A stretch of 64,000 nt of DNA from Beaufortia kweichowensis (taxonomy: Eukaryota; Chordata; Actinopteri; Cypriniformes; Gastromyzontidae), in assembly GCA_019155185.1 (NCBI GenBank), contig CM032801.1, forward strand, positions 1,470,761-1,534,760, given 5' to 3'. Below are positions 13,601 through 27,523 of the stretch, piece by piece (position 1 is the first letter of the stretch; every line of letters begins with the position of its first letter). Under the pieces are notes generated by a model. The model did not search any database and was not told where the DNA came from. It saw only the letters and a list, made by a program, of their open reading frames with translations. Both the position numbers and the translations under genes were made by a program.

Positions 13601-15832
13601 ATATCTAAAAAGTTGTTTTTGTTCAACTCTGAGCTAACAGGCATACCTAAATCCATAAAAAGTCACATTTTGATTTTATGGGGTGTTTAAAAAAAGAATG
13701 AACACAGCTTTTTGTCTAGACAGTCCTACGTGCTGATTGCAAGTTTAGACTCGTCTTGCATGAACGATGCACCTGCACCTGTATCATCTCAGCAGATGGT
13801 TTTACACAGTTAAATATAATACCCTTATCAACAAGGAATAAATAAAGTCTTTATTTAGAAAATAATGAGTTAAATAGAAATATTTTGACACTTACATATT
13901 CATTGCATTTATATTATTTGCACCAAACATAATGTTAGGTGTTGATTTGCACCAAAAGGAGGTTGTATTCAAAATGTCTGCTGGGTACAATTTTCTTTCT
14001 AACTTACTAATTTCTAGCTGTCTGCATAAAAGATGTCTCCATACTGGTATATAATTGCAGTATACTGCAATTTACACATTTTAAACATTAGTTTGCCCTG
14101 ATATCACATCCAGGTGTAAAATATATAAAAAATATTGACATATTTTTTTAACTTGTAATTAACAATCAAAAAAATGGTCAATCAAAAAGTGTCATCATAC
14201 TTATGTGGTTTCAGTATTTAGCTTTGCATCAGGATAAGTAAAGACAGCGTTCAGTCAAACAGAAAAAAAATATATTTTCATGAACAATGAAGAGAGTTTT
14301 TTGCTTCCTTCAGATGCGATGGGACGATTAAAGCAGGACAGGTAAATGTGTAAATGGGTTTCACTGAAATGTGATGAATTAGAAACTATATTCTCTTTGA
14401 ATTTAAAAGGTGATATCTCTCTGGTGTAATATAGTGTATTTGTGAATTGAAAGTTATAATAAGTAAAAGAAATAATGTGCTAAATAATAATAGAAGTGCT
14501 GTTTTTTTTAAATAATTGTATTCTATAATCTGTTCTTTTTCTGACATTAAAGGGCAATTTGTAAGAGGTTGTGATGCAGTAAAATATTTTGCAAATACTC
14601 CTCTGGTTTTGTGACCAGTAAACCATGTGAGTGGTTGAATATTGCGCAAACCGTGCATTAATAAACATACTATAGCAAGTCCTCAAAATAGGACTAAATG
14701 CAAAGAGGACTGCTTTTTCTGTTTCTACATACAGTAGTTTGATTTACTTTTAGCAGAGATTTGTAAACCAAAAAAAATCTGCACAATGGATTTAAATATA
14801 TGTTTATATATATGTGTTACAATGAGAAAGTAAAACACTCTTTTTGTTCGCTAAAAGCATCATATGAAGTGATTTAATAAATGAGCTCACACACGGCTCT
14901 GATATGGAGCTTTGAGTGTGACGGCTCTGCAAAAGTCTACGCAGCTTTTTGGAGTTCTGCATACACAAACTGCATACGAGTTATATTTATTATGATTTGT
15001 AACATGAAGCTTTTGTTCCTACTCTACCTCATCAATTTTCACCAGATTTTGTTGCCATACATAATGTTGTTTGGGCTATCACTTTCTTAATGATAAAATA
15101 ATCAGGTGTTACGCATTTGAGTTTAATTGAAAACTGAACCATTGTCTTTTGTTTACATAAATTAAACTCATTATCCAGAAACCGAACTACAGAAAGCTGT
15201 TAAAGGCATAACTAAATAGACCTCATGCGTCACAGACCAAATAAATCTAGATGCGTCTCTGTCTTTAATGCGTCAAACCAAATGCAGACTGATTTTCAAC
15301 CTCTTTTCTTGACTTCATGTATTAGAATGAAACAATGAAGTCCGAGCATACTACTCTTTTAAACAGTTTAATGTAATACGTACTGTTTTACTTTTACTTA
15401 CTTTTATAATATTATTATGCAGAATACAGTGTATATAATAAGTTAGTATTTAATTTCGCATAAAGCTAAGCAGATCTCGCATGCATTTTATTAAAAGAGC
15501 ATTGCAGTAGAACATCTGTGAGGCCGACACCATTGCAGAGGCTATCAGAGGCTCTGTGTAACATTAATTTAGTCCGAAACCGACATTTTTATGGTCTGAT
15601 TGTAGCTTTGTCAGGCTTTTCTCACTCCCACCCAAGCCAAGCCTTTTACGCACACACACACACAAATGCACATGTGCTTTAAACCTACAAACACACCACA
15701 CACACGATTCTGAACCTTTTCACTCCGAACCGCTGTAGAAGGTTACAGGCTTCCACTCGAATCTTTAAACACACACGCACATTCTCTCTTTCTAAACGTC
15801 TGCTGTGACAATCCACAGGACAGCCGGGCCAT

Positions 15833-15840
15833 TGACGTCA
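15833..15840. promoter_or_regulatory. Perfect CRE palindrome
   Basis: TGACGTCA occurs here in the pde10a 5' region. It is one of five perfect copies between 10.5 and 29.9 kb. Confidence 0.4.
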
Positions 15841-16218
15841 GAGACAGGGCTATGAAAAAAAATGGGTCCCTGGAGGCTTAGGGGAACTTATGTTCATCTT
15901 CACAGCTAGTAACTATTTCAACAATGATGATAAGAGGCGAGTGTTTAGCCCTTATTTACCCCCCAGATTATAATATCACACATTGACGGTTCTTTCATGC
16001 AAACACTGTTTGTGTTTTTTATATTACCTATGTTTTCATTTCTAAACTATAACTGTGACTGTAATCTTTCCTGAACGGTTTTGTCTTTAAAAATAAGGTT
16101 TCTTTTATGCAGATTAAAGCCCTATAGTAGCTATGTAATTCTGAATCTATTTAATCTCAGTTTATCTTTGGTTGAGCGGGAGGCACTGACGTACATCTGA
16201 TGCATATTGAGATTAGAG

Positions 16219-16226
16219 TGACGTCA
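16219..16226. promoter_or_regulatory. Perfect CRE palindrome
   Basis: TGACGTCA occurs here, 386 bases from the copy at 15833. Both are non-coding, within pde10a intronic sequence. Confidence 0.4.
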
Positions 16227-16524
16227 GGCTAGCGTTACAGTGATGCGTGAGCACTGCCATAAAGAGAAAATGAGCGGAAGGTGCCATTGCAAAAGAGCCG
16301 GGGGGGACACCACATCTATCTCTGTCGCCCACCAGCATTAAAGTGATACAGGACAGGGCTAACTTCAGCATTTTTGCACTATGAGGTGTTTTATTCCTAA
16401 ACACAATGATTATTATAGTTTAAGACACAGCAAAGCCAGACTGAAATAAACTTGTGTGTAACTGCTTTCCTAAAACATTGGATTATGATTTTCATAGAGA
16501 TTAGGGGGTGGGTTATTTGTGATT

Positions 16525-16640
16525 TGGGCCAGTCAGCAACCACATAGCAACCTTCCAGAACACCCTGGCAACTGCACAGCAACATGCTAAAAACTACTCA
16601 CAACACCCTAGCAACCGCATAGCAACACCCTGACCACCAC
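16525..16640. repeat. GCAACC-type interspersed repeat
   Basis: Repeated units of the form CCTAGCAACCGCATAGCAACACC occur here, and a related reverse-oriented block lies at about 40438-40520. The units resemble X-box half sites (GTTGCTAGG on the other strand). Confidence 0.6.
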
Positions 16641-17529
16641 CTATACCAACAAGCTTAGCAAAATAGTATCACAAAAGGGGAGACGAAAATAAAGAAATGA
16701 ACAAATTCTTAATAAAAAATATAGTCAAGGTTCAAACAAAATGTCATCGCAAGCAAAAAAGAGAAAAGGAGAGTATACTATGTTGCTGCAGTGAGGGAAC
16801 TGCAGAAAGCACATGAATCAAAACACCATCTAAGCAAGTGAGAAAAGACGCAGAGGAGGGCGTCTATCTGGATCAGAGCTCTAACCAATACAGTGAGAGA
16901 TACAGAGGCCGACTCCAGCGCCAGACACTGTTACTGCCTGCCCTGTCCCCACGTCACACAAGAGACAGAAATGATCGCCCATACATCTGCTGGAACACAC
17001 ACACACACATGGTCAACATGTGCACGTGGTGATACAGCACAACATCCGCATGTGAAAATCCCATTCATCTTTACCATGTTATTAAAAATAACATGTAAGC
17101 CCAAGACAAGCCCCACCATGTGCTTGGTTGGTAATTAATTGAAGAAAGTCTTTGTGTAATGCAAAAATTGTTGAATTGATTAATTCCTGATGGGAATTAT
17201 AGGAACTACACTACCCGTAATCCTTTAAAGAGTGCCGTCCATCAAGTTGCTAACCTGCTACCATGAAAATGGAAATCGGGAGTGTGTCTCAATCTGACAT
17301 TTGAAAGTTTCAAAATGGTGCACTGAAACGCTCTTTGTCTTAAAAATCACTCGTTCTCTTAAAAATCCCATAATGCATTGGAAAAAAATAGAGAGCAGAG
17401 CATTGATGCTCATTATGTTACTTTACTGAAAATTACATCTCATTTTTTGAAACCTCTCAAATCGAAATTGCCAACTTAATAAACATTATGAAATGCAATA
17501 AAACTTTTAAAATAAGACGATTAATTATA

Positions 17530-17838
17530 TTAACCTGATAACTGTCACAGCAGAAATTGAGTATACACATAAAAATGCAAAAAATGTGAACTACAATTTT
17601 TTTTTCATTTTTCAAGTCTTTAAACATTTTTTTCATTTTAGGTATTTATAAATGACAGTAACATGAACATTTAAACAAAAATTATGTTTTAATGTAAATA
17701 TTTCATCTTGAGTCTTACACCTTTCCATCAATTTATAGTGTGCCATGATTAAATTCAAATTCAACAATGAAATATTAAAGTGAATAGGGCAGTAACATAG
17801 GTGTTCCTCCTGAGGAACGGTGACAGTTAACAGGTTAA
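17530..17838 (-). mobile_element. TTAA-flanked MITE, same family, reverse orientation
   Basis: It starts TTAACCTGATAACTGTCAC and ends GTGACAGTTAACAGGTTAA, so both termini and the TTAA duplication are intact. Confidence 0.75.
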
Positions 17839-19904
17839 ATATCAACAAAAGAAAAACACATATTGCTACACAAGTAAAGAACATAATCTAGGTTAAATAT
17901 AAAATAAACATTCATCTGAAAACCTGCATGGATATTATATAGGCTAACAAAATAATCATTCTTTTATAATGTAATTCACACAACATAGATGAATGTCAGA
18001 AAAAAATCTCTCATGATGTCGTTGATAAATATCAGTGGTGACATTTTACAACACAATTTAGTAGTCATCAGTGTCCTAATGTGTAGTGAGCATAAATAAT
18101 ATGATCAAATCGGTTTACACTAGGAAATATATTGTCCCCAAGGTCTCATTTTGCATAATACTTTGGGTTCAAAATCCAGTACATTTACGTCATCAGTGTG
18201 AGTACTGTGAGTACAGTAGCTGTTTACAACTGTAACTAAGTAACCAGAACACATCAGCATCCCTGTTTAATTTATGCTTTTCTCACTCTGCGTTTTCTAC
18301 CAAAACCTAACATGAGCAGAACAGCACTTGTGTCTGTCTGACACAGATGCATTACAAGAGATGAGAAGAATGCGATCTGGCCGCCAAAGACAACTTCAGC
18401 GGAGACAAGCCGCAATGAGAACTACAAGAGACAAATTATAAGTCATCAATAGCGGTTCACTTCCGCAAGTCAGGACACATTGCTTTCATACCAAGTGCAA
18501 GTCGTGCTGGAGTTCACATGAACTATGTCCCAGAGCAACTTTAAAACCACCAACCGTAAAAACGGATCTCTGACATCAATCATACTGTGATCCAGACTAA
18601 AGGCATTACTGTTAAATGGTTTTCCTATACAGTATAAAACAAATTTGATCTGATCTGACACCTATAATTTTATATATTTCGCAATATATGTATATGAGCT
18701 AGATTATACAACAGCCAGAAGCAGTATTAGACAGGCATAACAAGACATGCTAAATTTCAAAAGGTGCCTTTTACGACGAAAAATAAGGACACAGATGTTT
18801 ATTATTATGTTATGTATTAAGTAAACCATTAGAGGAGTACCTAATCCTGTTGCCACCTCTTACTCTCTGTCTTAATTCATTTTCTCTCTAAGCTCTCTGT
18901 CTTTTTGTGTTTTCTCCTGTGCTGTTAGAAAGCACGGGGCCAAAGTGATCTTTGCTCACTAACTTGGCTAAAGCCAATGAAAATAAGAAAGGGCTTTGTG
19001 GCACATTGGCTTGATTAGGAGCGCCCAGTCTGAGCGTCACAGACAAAGAAGGGGAGGGGGGTGCTTGCCTCTCCCATTTTAAAGAGCTTCTGTGCTTTTC
19101 CATACAGACTCCGGGAATATTGCATCAACGGTCTGGAGGGCAAAAGAGCAGACTCTGGTTTCTTGGAGACAGTAAAGTGAATTCGGTCACACCAGTAAAG
19201 CCGTTGGAGTCGAGGCCCAGATACGTCTGCGTTTGTGGACGTCAGACATTTTTTCTCCTTAATCAATCAGCCCATAGAACCTGACACAGTTTTCCCTAAA
19301 CATTCCCTATCCGCGTCACTGTGGCACACTCTGAGGACAATATGGAGGTTGGCACACACATTTACACCATTGCATGTGACATCCACCGAGACCGCTGACC
19401 TGGAATTTCACACAGGCCGTTCTGAACCTGAATCACTGCCCTCATTAACTTCAAGAGCTGATTACCATTATGAATGTGACACACGTCACCATCTCCTGGG
19501 CTCTCGTGAAGAGAGAAAAAAACACAAATGAAGAGAAAAGCAATCACCAGATTTAGGCTCTATATTCCTCACTGTGGTCTGCTTACGTCAGTAAGGGACG
19601 TCTAAAATGACTGGCTGTGCCGTAACATCAAAGCTCGCACAATTATGGCTCCACACGTTGCTTCCCTTCACACTTTCTTCTAAGCATGCGTGAAACCAAA
19701 GCACACATACATTACCATTTAAAGTTAGGACATATTATCTTTTAAATTGTTTGACTCATTTTTTACAGTATTTTTTCCTAACATTAAGTCTAGACATTTA
19801 GGCATGTCCAGAGTCCAAAACTTCAATCCAAACATTTTGACAGTGCTTTTTCTAACTTTGAACATTACGCATGTGTAAGTGAATATTTATGAATATATAT
19901 TAGG

Positions 19905-20195
19905 TATCACTTTATAATGTATTATATTTGTTAACATTTATTAACCCGTTAGCTAAAATGAAATAATATTTGAACAATATTTTTATAGCATTTATTAATC
20001 TTTGTTTATGTTAAAAACAGTTGTTCATTGTTTGTTGTGCATTAACTAATGGTTACAGATACAACAATAAAATATAAATTTGTATTGGTAAATGTTAATA
20101 TTAACGTATTATTAAATGCTGTAGAAGTATTGTTTATTGTTAGATTAAGGTAATGTAGTTAACTAATGTCAATAAATGGAATCTTATATTAAAGG
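19905..20195. repeat. TTAACATT-rich fish interspersed repeat
   Basis: Starts ACTTTATAATG and contains repeated TGTTAACATTTATTAA, TTAACTAATG and GTTCATTGTTTG modules, a widespread fish repeat. A related copy in the last tbxtb intron spans about 33875-34050. Confidence 0.6.
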
Positions 20196-23100
20196 TAATA
20201 TACATTACCTATATATATAAATATACATATATATTGGCCAAAACAAATCAGCAGGATATAACATATGTTACCATAAAATAATTAATTAAATAATGTAATT
20301 TAAGTTTAAAACGGCATGAATCTTAAATCAAACATTTACGTCACTTTTGTGTAATTGTGGTTAAAAAGAAATTCTGTAGTAACTGACACTACAAAATGTA
20401 TTAAATAAAACTAATGTACCATATACAGTATATATATGAAAATGAAGGCTGACGGTGTTTATTACATACTGTTAACATCCCGTTCTGGAAACAGAAACAA
20501 ATGTCTGACTGAACAAAACAAATCATAAAGAGGAAGAGTTTGATGCTGTCAGCACTCTATGTGTTGCCGAAAGTATCTGTTTCTACATTTACCTACATCT
20601 GCAGAACTGCTTTACACACGACTGATGTCATACAGCCCCTCACGGTCCCTCCTGCTGCTTTAGGAGACTTTCTGTGTTTATAACGTTCTGAACAGAGAAG
20701 CCGTACAGCTTTCTCTGTCCTTTGGCTCACAAACTCTCGAAAGGTACATACAGTGTGGAGTGTGCTGTGTTCTCTGCTTAACAAACACTGGGTTTGCACA
20801 ACACACTAAAATTATTTATTTTATTTATTGTGTTGAATTTCTAATCAAAATTACATCATGTAAATGTATTGTAAATACACACATACATAACAATTGTCCT
20901 GTTAATACCAATGTTCTGTTAATGCATGTTACATGGCATTTTTATATTTATCTAGTAGATTACATAAATTATTCTATAACTGTAAAACTGTATACAATTA
21001 TGTGATGTAGACTATTAGGCAATGTTTGACTTTTGTATTGCTCTGGTTTTGTCTTTGGTACAGTTTGGAATATTTGTATAATGGTACAGCCAATACTATT
21101 GGCTTCTGTAGAATAAATTGCTCAGGGGTTTTTTTTTGTAACAGGCTTGAATAAAAGCATGTGCTAAATGATTACATTTAAATGCAAACAACTATTCATA
21201 AATAAACTACAAATAATTATACTATAACAAATATAAATAATCAAAACTTCATAGAAACAAGCAGCACCATTTATACTAAACAAGAAAAGATTGTTGTTAT
21301 TAGATTTGATAAAATACTTTATGCTATAGGGTCAGAATATAGCTACTTAATTTTTCCAATACGACAAAATAAAAAGTTTTATACTGCCACATATTGGACA
21401 ACATGTGACAACTGCAATATACTGTAAAGTTATGTTTAATTAAAACAAAGCATTCCACAAAACCAGTCTCAGTAGGTTTTATTTAAAGGTCCGAGTGAGC
21501 TTGGCACTAAAATAATTCGGCCAACATACTGAAGGGTAATTAGTAACATTAAAACTCAGTTGGTAGAGCATTGTGCTAGCAATGCATCAAAGGGTAAAAA
21601 TTGTATTCATTAAAAATATGAAAAGGGTTAGATATGTTTTGTGCTTATCTCAGTGCAGTCTGTTGTTATTGTTAAAATATAATCCTCATTGGTAATAATT
21701 TAAATGAAGCAAAAAATATGGGTATGAAACACATTCCAATACCATCTTACAATAAAGATTCACTTAATAATTAACAGTTCTATCCTTAACAACTATTTAT
21801 ATAAATATTACTTAATTAGTAATTATTATTACAGTTACACACACAGAACCCAGACTTATTAAACATGCTGTAAAGACACATTTCTGTGACTAAAAGTCAG
21901 GCACTAAACCTGTTTGATGACATTAATTATTAAGTGGGAACTTATTTAATATCTTTTACATTTTTCATATAAAAAGCCAGCTTTTACTTGATTACCTATT
22001 CCTTTCCTTTTATTATTTTATTCTTTCGTTCTCTTTTTTGGCACTTAATTATTTTAAAGCTCACTAATTAAAATACATGGCTTTTATAAAGTCAAACCTT
22101 TAAATGATAGGCATGATGATACTCGCTGTTAAGGGCTATATGTGAAAAAGAAGCTTGAACTTATTCGCCATCTAGTGGTGCAAATGTGTTACTGCGCCTT
22201 CACTTAGACCCATTAGACACATTACCCACAATGCCCTCCGACATGCTTTACACTTTACATTCACCTACATTTACGCATTTGGTATGTATTTTATCAGTAT
22301 GTGTGTTCCTCAGGATCAAACCCACAATCTTTGCGTTGCTAGCACAATGCTCTACCAACTTTTTATGTTACTAATTCATTTGCAACATTGATGTTTAATG
22401 TCACTAAAATCTTTTTAATGATACTAAATATAGACGTTATTTCCGTGTTTGAGGTGGGGATTTTCGTAAATCCGAGTTGTCTGGAACGCAGCTTTAGCTC
22501 TAATCAAGGCCTTGATTAGATTATTCAGGTGTGTCTGATCATGGATTCTTGGCATTTTTGTTTTCTTTATTGATTTCTATATGGCTGGATTTCTGATGGA
22601 ATGCAGGAGGTTTGGTTGGCCATTTTATTCCCCACCACCAGGTATGTTAATGACTGCCAGCTAATACTGTAAAAATATGAACATAACACACTAAATAAAT
22701 AGTCAATAACTTGTAGGAAGTTAGCATTGTCTGTACAGACAAACATATAAAATTGTAAATGGTGATAAATTAACCATAAATTATATCAATATAAAACTGA
22801 GATGTCATGTTAAGGCATATGGCAGCAATGCAGTAATTACAGATTCTCAAATAATTCTTATATGTTAAGGGGAGGGAACCTGACAGGTAACTGGTACAGA
22901 GGCTCAAACAGATACATAGGAGAAGTTCATGTAAAAGCCTATTCAAGTTTTGCTTTGTAATGAGCTACATAGAGTTTATCTTTACAAGTGACTCTAAAAT
23001 GAGTGGAATGCTTTGAGGCTGCAAGTGGGAAATTTCATTTCGGTTATTCCCGCCTCCAACTTTGTCTGGAAAGCTGCATATCAGTGACGTTTTCTCGTAA

Positions 23101-24160
23101 ATGAAAGTATGTCATTAGGCCGCCAGCCCTCATCCACATCTGATACCCTCTGAATGATGTGTACAGCATGTGCTGAAGCTGGCCTGATTCAACACTGCTT
23201 TTTCTATTATGCCATACGTTTGATTGGCCTTAGTGCAATAATAGGGATCACTAAACCTTGACTTCTGACTTCTCAGTGGTATTTCATTCACACAGACAGA
23301 TGTTCGTTTAGATGCAGCGTGCTGCAAATTAATCTTGTGCCAACAGAGTTACGTCATGTGATGTCTGCGCTGTGGAAACTACAATCTGCAGTCTGTCCTT
23401 GCTCTCGGTCTCGTGGACTTCACGGCTGCGCACAAATGAAGGCCACAAGGCCGTGAGTCCACATTTAATGTGTCATTTGGGACAGGGCCACACAGATGTC
23501 TGCATTTACACCTCTCCAAAACCAGCTTTTCACTGAAAAGAAGAAAAGTAAAATACTGTAAACACTGCCAATCAAACTAATGGTCATTTCACAGTATTAA
23601 AATACTGCTTCATCTTAATGATTCTGTCATTATTTACTTGCACCAATGGAATTTCTAAAAACTATTTGTTTGGGATATTAAATGAAATATTGTATGGATC
23701 AGCATTGACTTTTATAATCACAAAAGTTTTTCCTTTCTTTTACAGTTATTCATTAATAATATTTTAAACAATATTCTAGAATTGTCAGAGCCTAGATGCC
23801 TAGATTATTATAAATAATATTGGAGTTTTTTATTCTGTTTATTCAGAACAGAGAATTATGTAAATTCCCTTTAAAAGGACCAATGACTTTTTACCATTTA
23901 AAATGCAGTCAATAAATGTGCATGAGCAATCTTCAAAATATCTGTCTTTGTTTTACAGAAAAGCATTTAAAAAAAAATTCTACAGCATACATGAAGGTGA
24001 ATAACTAATGACATATCATTTCCTTGCCTGGGTGAACTCTCTTGATGGCATGTTTAATTTCAATCTTAAACCCACTACAGCCCATCAATCCTGAAGGCAG
24101 GAAGACCACAAATCTCATGTGTATGTGTCTAACATGTAATTTGTACACTCAAAGAAATGC

Positions 24161-24303
24161 TGGGGTTTTTTTTTAACCCAGCATTTGGTCAAAAAGGGAC
24201 AAACCCAATCATTGGGTTAAATTAACCAAAAAAAGTTCATATTTGACTTAACCATGGGTTAAAACAACCCAGCATTTTAGGTTAAAACAACCCAGCAACC
24301 CAC
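24161..24303. repeat. Palindromic AACCCAGC/GGGTTA repeat
   Basis: AATGCTGGGTT is soon followed by AACCCAGCATTT, and further GGGTTA/AACCCAGC copies follow. This is a short foldback repeat common in fish rather than telomeric DNA, because the GGGTTA units are not in tandem. Confidence 0.65.
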
Positions 24304-25028
24304 AGTTCTCACAGGTAACAGGCTGTCAGAACAATGTAATTTGGTGCCCATGATTGCATTTACAGTAACATTAGAACTAATACGCATATACAATTTTGCA
24401 TAATTCGGCTACTAATAAAAAGACATGAAAAAGTATGGATCTTTAAAAAGCATCAGAATTGTTCACCCAGAAATGAAAACTCTTAGTCATCTTTTACTCA
24501 CCTTGGTAAACTGAACTCATGGCTTAATGTATTTTGTGGAAGATATTTTGTAGAATGTCTCTTTTTGTTTAAGATGCTACAGCAGGTCTTAAGATTCCAG
24601 TATTCTGTTCCATTCAGCTGCGCTCAATCTCTCTGTGCTTTTGAATCCAAGAGCGTGTACTGTGTGAATGACACCTTACACACTCTGTGACTGTGCTGTT
24701 GTGATCAGTTAGTGTGGTTTTTCTTGCCTGTAATCTGCTGACTGAAGACTCACAAAAACATAGCATGTCATGTTTTAATTGCTATGATTAATCAGGGCGC
24801 ATGATTAATCGTGTTTAATTTTTCACTCTACGTGAAGTTTGATTAACTAATTTCGGGAGGAGCACGCACAGATAATTGAACCGGCCAATTCATCATTAGT
24901 AATCACAGCGTCTGCCCTATCAGCGCGAGAGAGAACCTCTATAAAATAATCAAGCAGCCTTACCTTCATTCTCTCTAGCGTTTTGGCATCCCTCCTCCAC
25001 CCCTACGCCTCAACATTACCTTCTGTGG

Positions 25029-25145
25029 GGGGGGCAGCGCTCTGGGTTCGGGCAAGCGCAGAGCTCAGAGCCCTCCCCGGACAGGGGGGGAGCGCTCCGG
25101 GTTCGGGAAGAACTGCCGAGCTCGGGGCCCTCCCCCGGACAGCAC
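25029..25145. repeat. Tandem duplication of a GC-rich unit of about 57 bp
   Basis: Two adjacent units share AGCGCTC(T/C)(G)GGTTCGGG, a GAGCTC core and CCTCCCC(C)GGACAG. They stand out sharply from the AT-rich surroundings. The unit contains runs of eight G, so it may belong to an interspersed repeat family; no coding role is apparent. Confidence 0.7.
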
Positions 25146-25554
25146 GCCAAATACGCATAACTATTACGCTTGCTTATTATCTGTAAAGGCGAACTCGTGA
25201 AATTCACGTATCAAATCAACAGCTCTAGTTGCTTGCAAAAAGCCAGAATGAAAAATTTATTCTTATAAAAATATCAATAAAGTGCACAGTTTGCCTGTAT
25301 CTTAGCTGGTAAAGCATTGCATTATAGTGACACATTAGATAAAAGCGTTTGTTGTATGAATATATGATATAATCTTCCAGCAGAGGCTAACCAGCCAAAG
25401 CTTTACCCTAACCCACAGCAGAATGAGAAAGAACAATTTATCAAGATAAAAACATATCATCTTTAAATATACAATGATAGATTTAAAAAATTTGCACAAA
25501 CACACACAACAATATTAAATAATTTTATTTCAGACATACAGTATAGGCTAAATC

Positions 25555-25735
25555 AAGTGGTTGGATTTTACGAGTTGTCTAAAAAACAAATTCATACGAT
25601 GTAACTCGTAAAAAAACATACGATTACTAGAAAAAAAGCATTTATAAAGCCCCTCCCCTAACATCACTGGGGAGAAGACAAATCGTACTAAAAAGTACGA
25701 ATGAGATCATACGAACTCATAAAATATGTACGACT
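25555..25735. repeat. CGTAC/ACGAGT foldback repeat
   Basis: Motifs such as CATACGA and TCGTAC recur in both orientations (for example near 25595-25625 and 25685-25730), giving an imperfect palindrome of about 180 bases. It looks like a small DNA-transposon derivative. Confidence 0.5.
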
Positions 25736-27523
25736 TCCCGTGAGATTACTTACTTGGATACCACTATTTTTCAAAATATCTTCTTTTGTGTTCTGTGGGA
25801 GATAGAAAGTCATAAGGGTGACTAAATGTAAAAAAAATTTTTTGGGTGAACTATCCCTTTAAACTCTTTACGTGACATATAATACATTCAAAGGGTACTC
25901 ACATTAACCTATACAGTTGTATTTTACACGCTGGTTTATATCACAAACTTCAAACATAAGCAAACAAAAATGAGACAAGACAGCTTGTCACAGTGCTCAG
26001 TTACATGTGACATGTTACACTTCATCATTAATTAAATATGATACAACAGGCACATTAATTTCAGCAGCTGCAGTGATGTTGTTAGTCACCACATAGCAAG
26101 AAATGTCATAAAGAAGCTTTGACTTTGGCTCATTTTCTACAGCCGCCATATTGAACGTTCAAGTTTTTTCCATTCATTTTAACACCCTTGACCCGCACAG
26201 GAAAATAATTACTGATCTTTTATGTTTAACTGTCTCCATAATTTATCCTACCTTAAATATATTTACTATTTTATATATAGTGTATAGAGTTTTTTCACTT
26301 GAACTTTTGGTAATGTTTTGTTAGGCAAGGGCTGCTGCGTATAAGCCCGCACAGTTACGCAGATGCCACACTCCACAGGCTAAAGGAAGTGCCCACTTCC
26401 CCATTCACGCTAGCCAAGGGAAACTCGCGTTCTGGCTCAGGCTCGGATAACGCAGCCAACAAACCCGCTGTTGGGTCACACAATATGTGTAAACAACATG
26501 ACTGCGCTACTCTAGTCACCCAGAGAGAGTCCTGACCTTCACATGGATTTGACATAGCAATACAGAGTCACGTTTAATGCTGTGCATGTGCGTTTGTCCA
26601 TTGTCATGTAGGGGCAAACATCAAAGATGCCTATGCTGTATTTTGTGAGATGCAGGCAGTATGGTTGTATTTACTTTACAGCCTTTTGAATGGATTCTTA
26701 TGTAAAGAACATCATTCTGAAGAGGTCTTTGTGCAGTTTATTTCATCCATGCTGATATGATGCATTAAAAATGCAATGTGCTGTGATGTCATGAAAGAAT
26801 CCAGTGTTTATAATTTATTCAAGCTATGCTAGGCATTTCATCCTTGACAAAGTATTAGTAAATTCACACTGTGGGTGAAGAAGGAGGTTCCTATTGGCTT
26901 TCATGTTCTCCACCTCCATGTTTATCTCCGTCCCTCTCTTTTACTTTCTCCTGCATGTGCTGCTGAAACGTAGTGGCGCCCTCGGAAGTGTTAGATCTCT
27001 GACAGCTGAACAACACATTTCAAAATCTAAACAAATCAGAATCCCTTTTTTCTTTTGCCAAATGGTGTTTGCTTTCTATTTTTGTTTGGGTTTCTGTCTT
27101 TATTTAATCCTGAGAGACCACACAGCCTTTATCTCAATATGCCCAAATATCTAAAAAACCCCATTTAATAATATTTAATATCCTTGCTAATATGTCCTAA
27201 ACATTCTAATTCCCATTGTTCCTATTCACTACATTGTATTGGTATATAGGACAACAGTGTTTTTTTAAAAATAGGACCGTTTTGGCCAATTCAGGGGACT
27301 ATATTCAATAAGAGGTAAATTCAAAAAGACCATTATTGTATGTAGTGAGATCACAAACATAAAACCTTCTAAAAGTAAATTTCAACATACTGTAACATGA
27401 GTGTTAACCAAGCAATGCTTTGTCCTTAAATGCAGCATGTCAGGTATACATGGTGAACATTTTTTCTCAGATGACCCCGGCATCGTGACATCCCAGTGAA
27501 AGTATAAAGGAATGAGCTCATAC

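Larger units (their letters stand above)
10601..27523 (-). other. pde10a: Intron or 5' flank between the two pde10a first exons
   Basis: If the MSKKRK exon at 27524-27599 belongs to pde10a, this whole stretch is intron for that isoform and upstream flank for the MEDGP isoform. I found no convincing coding exon. It contains CRE palindromes at 15833-15840 and 16219-16226, a TTAA MITE (17530-17838), a TTAACATT-rich fish repeat (about 19905-20195), tRNA-derived SINE fragments (about 21550-21590, 22255-22370, 25296-25360), a GGGTTA-type repeat (24161-24303) and a GC-rich duplicated block (25029-25145). Confidence 0.5.

Noticed and set aside
24200..24300. GGGTTA motifs as interstitial telomeric repeat
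   Set aside because: The motifs are separated by unrelated bases and alternate in orientation; they belong to a palindromic fish repeat.
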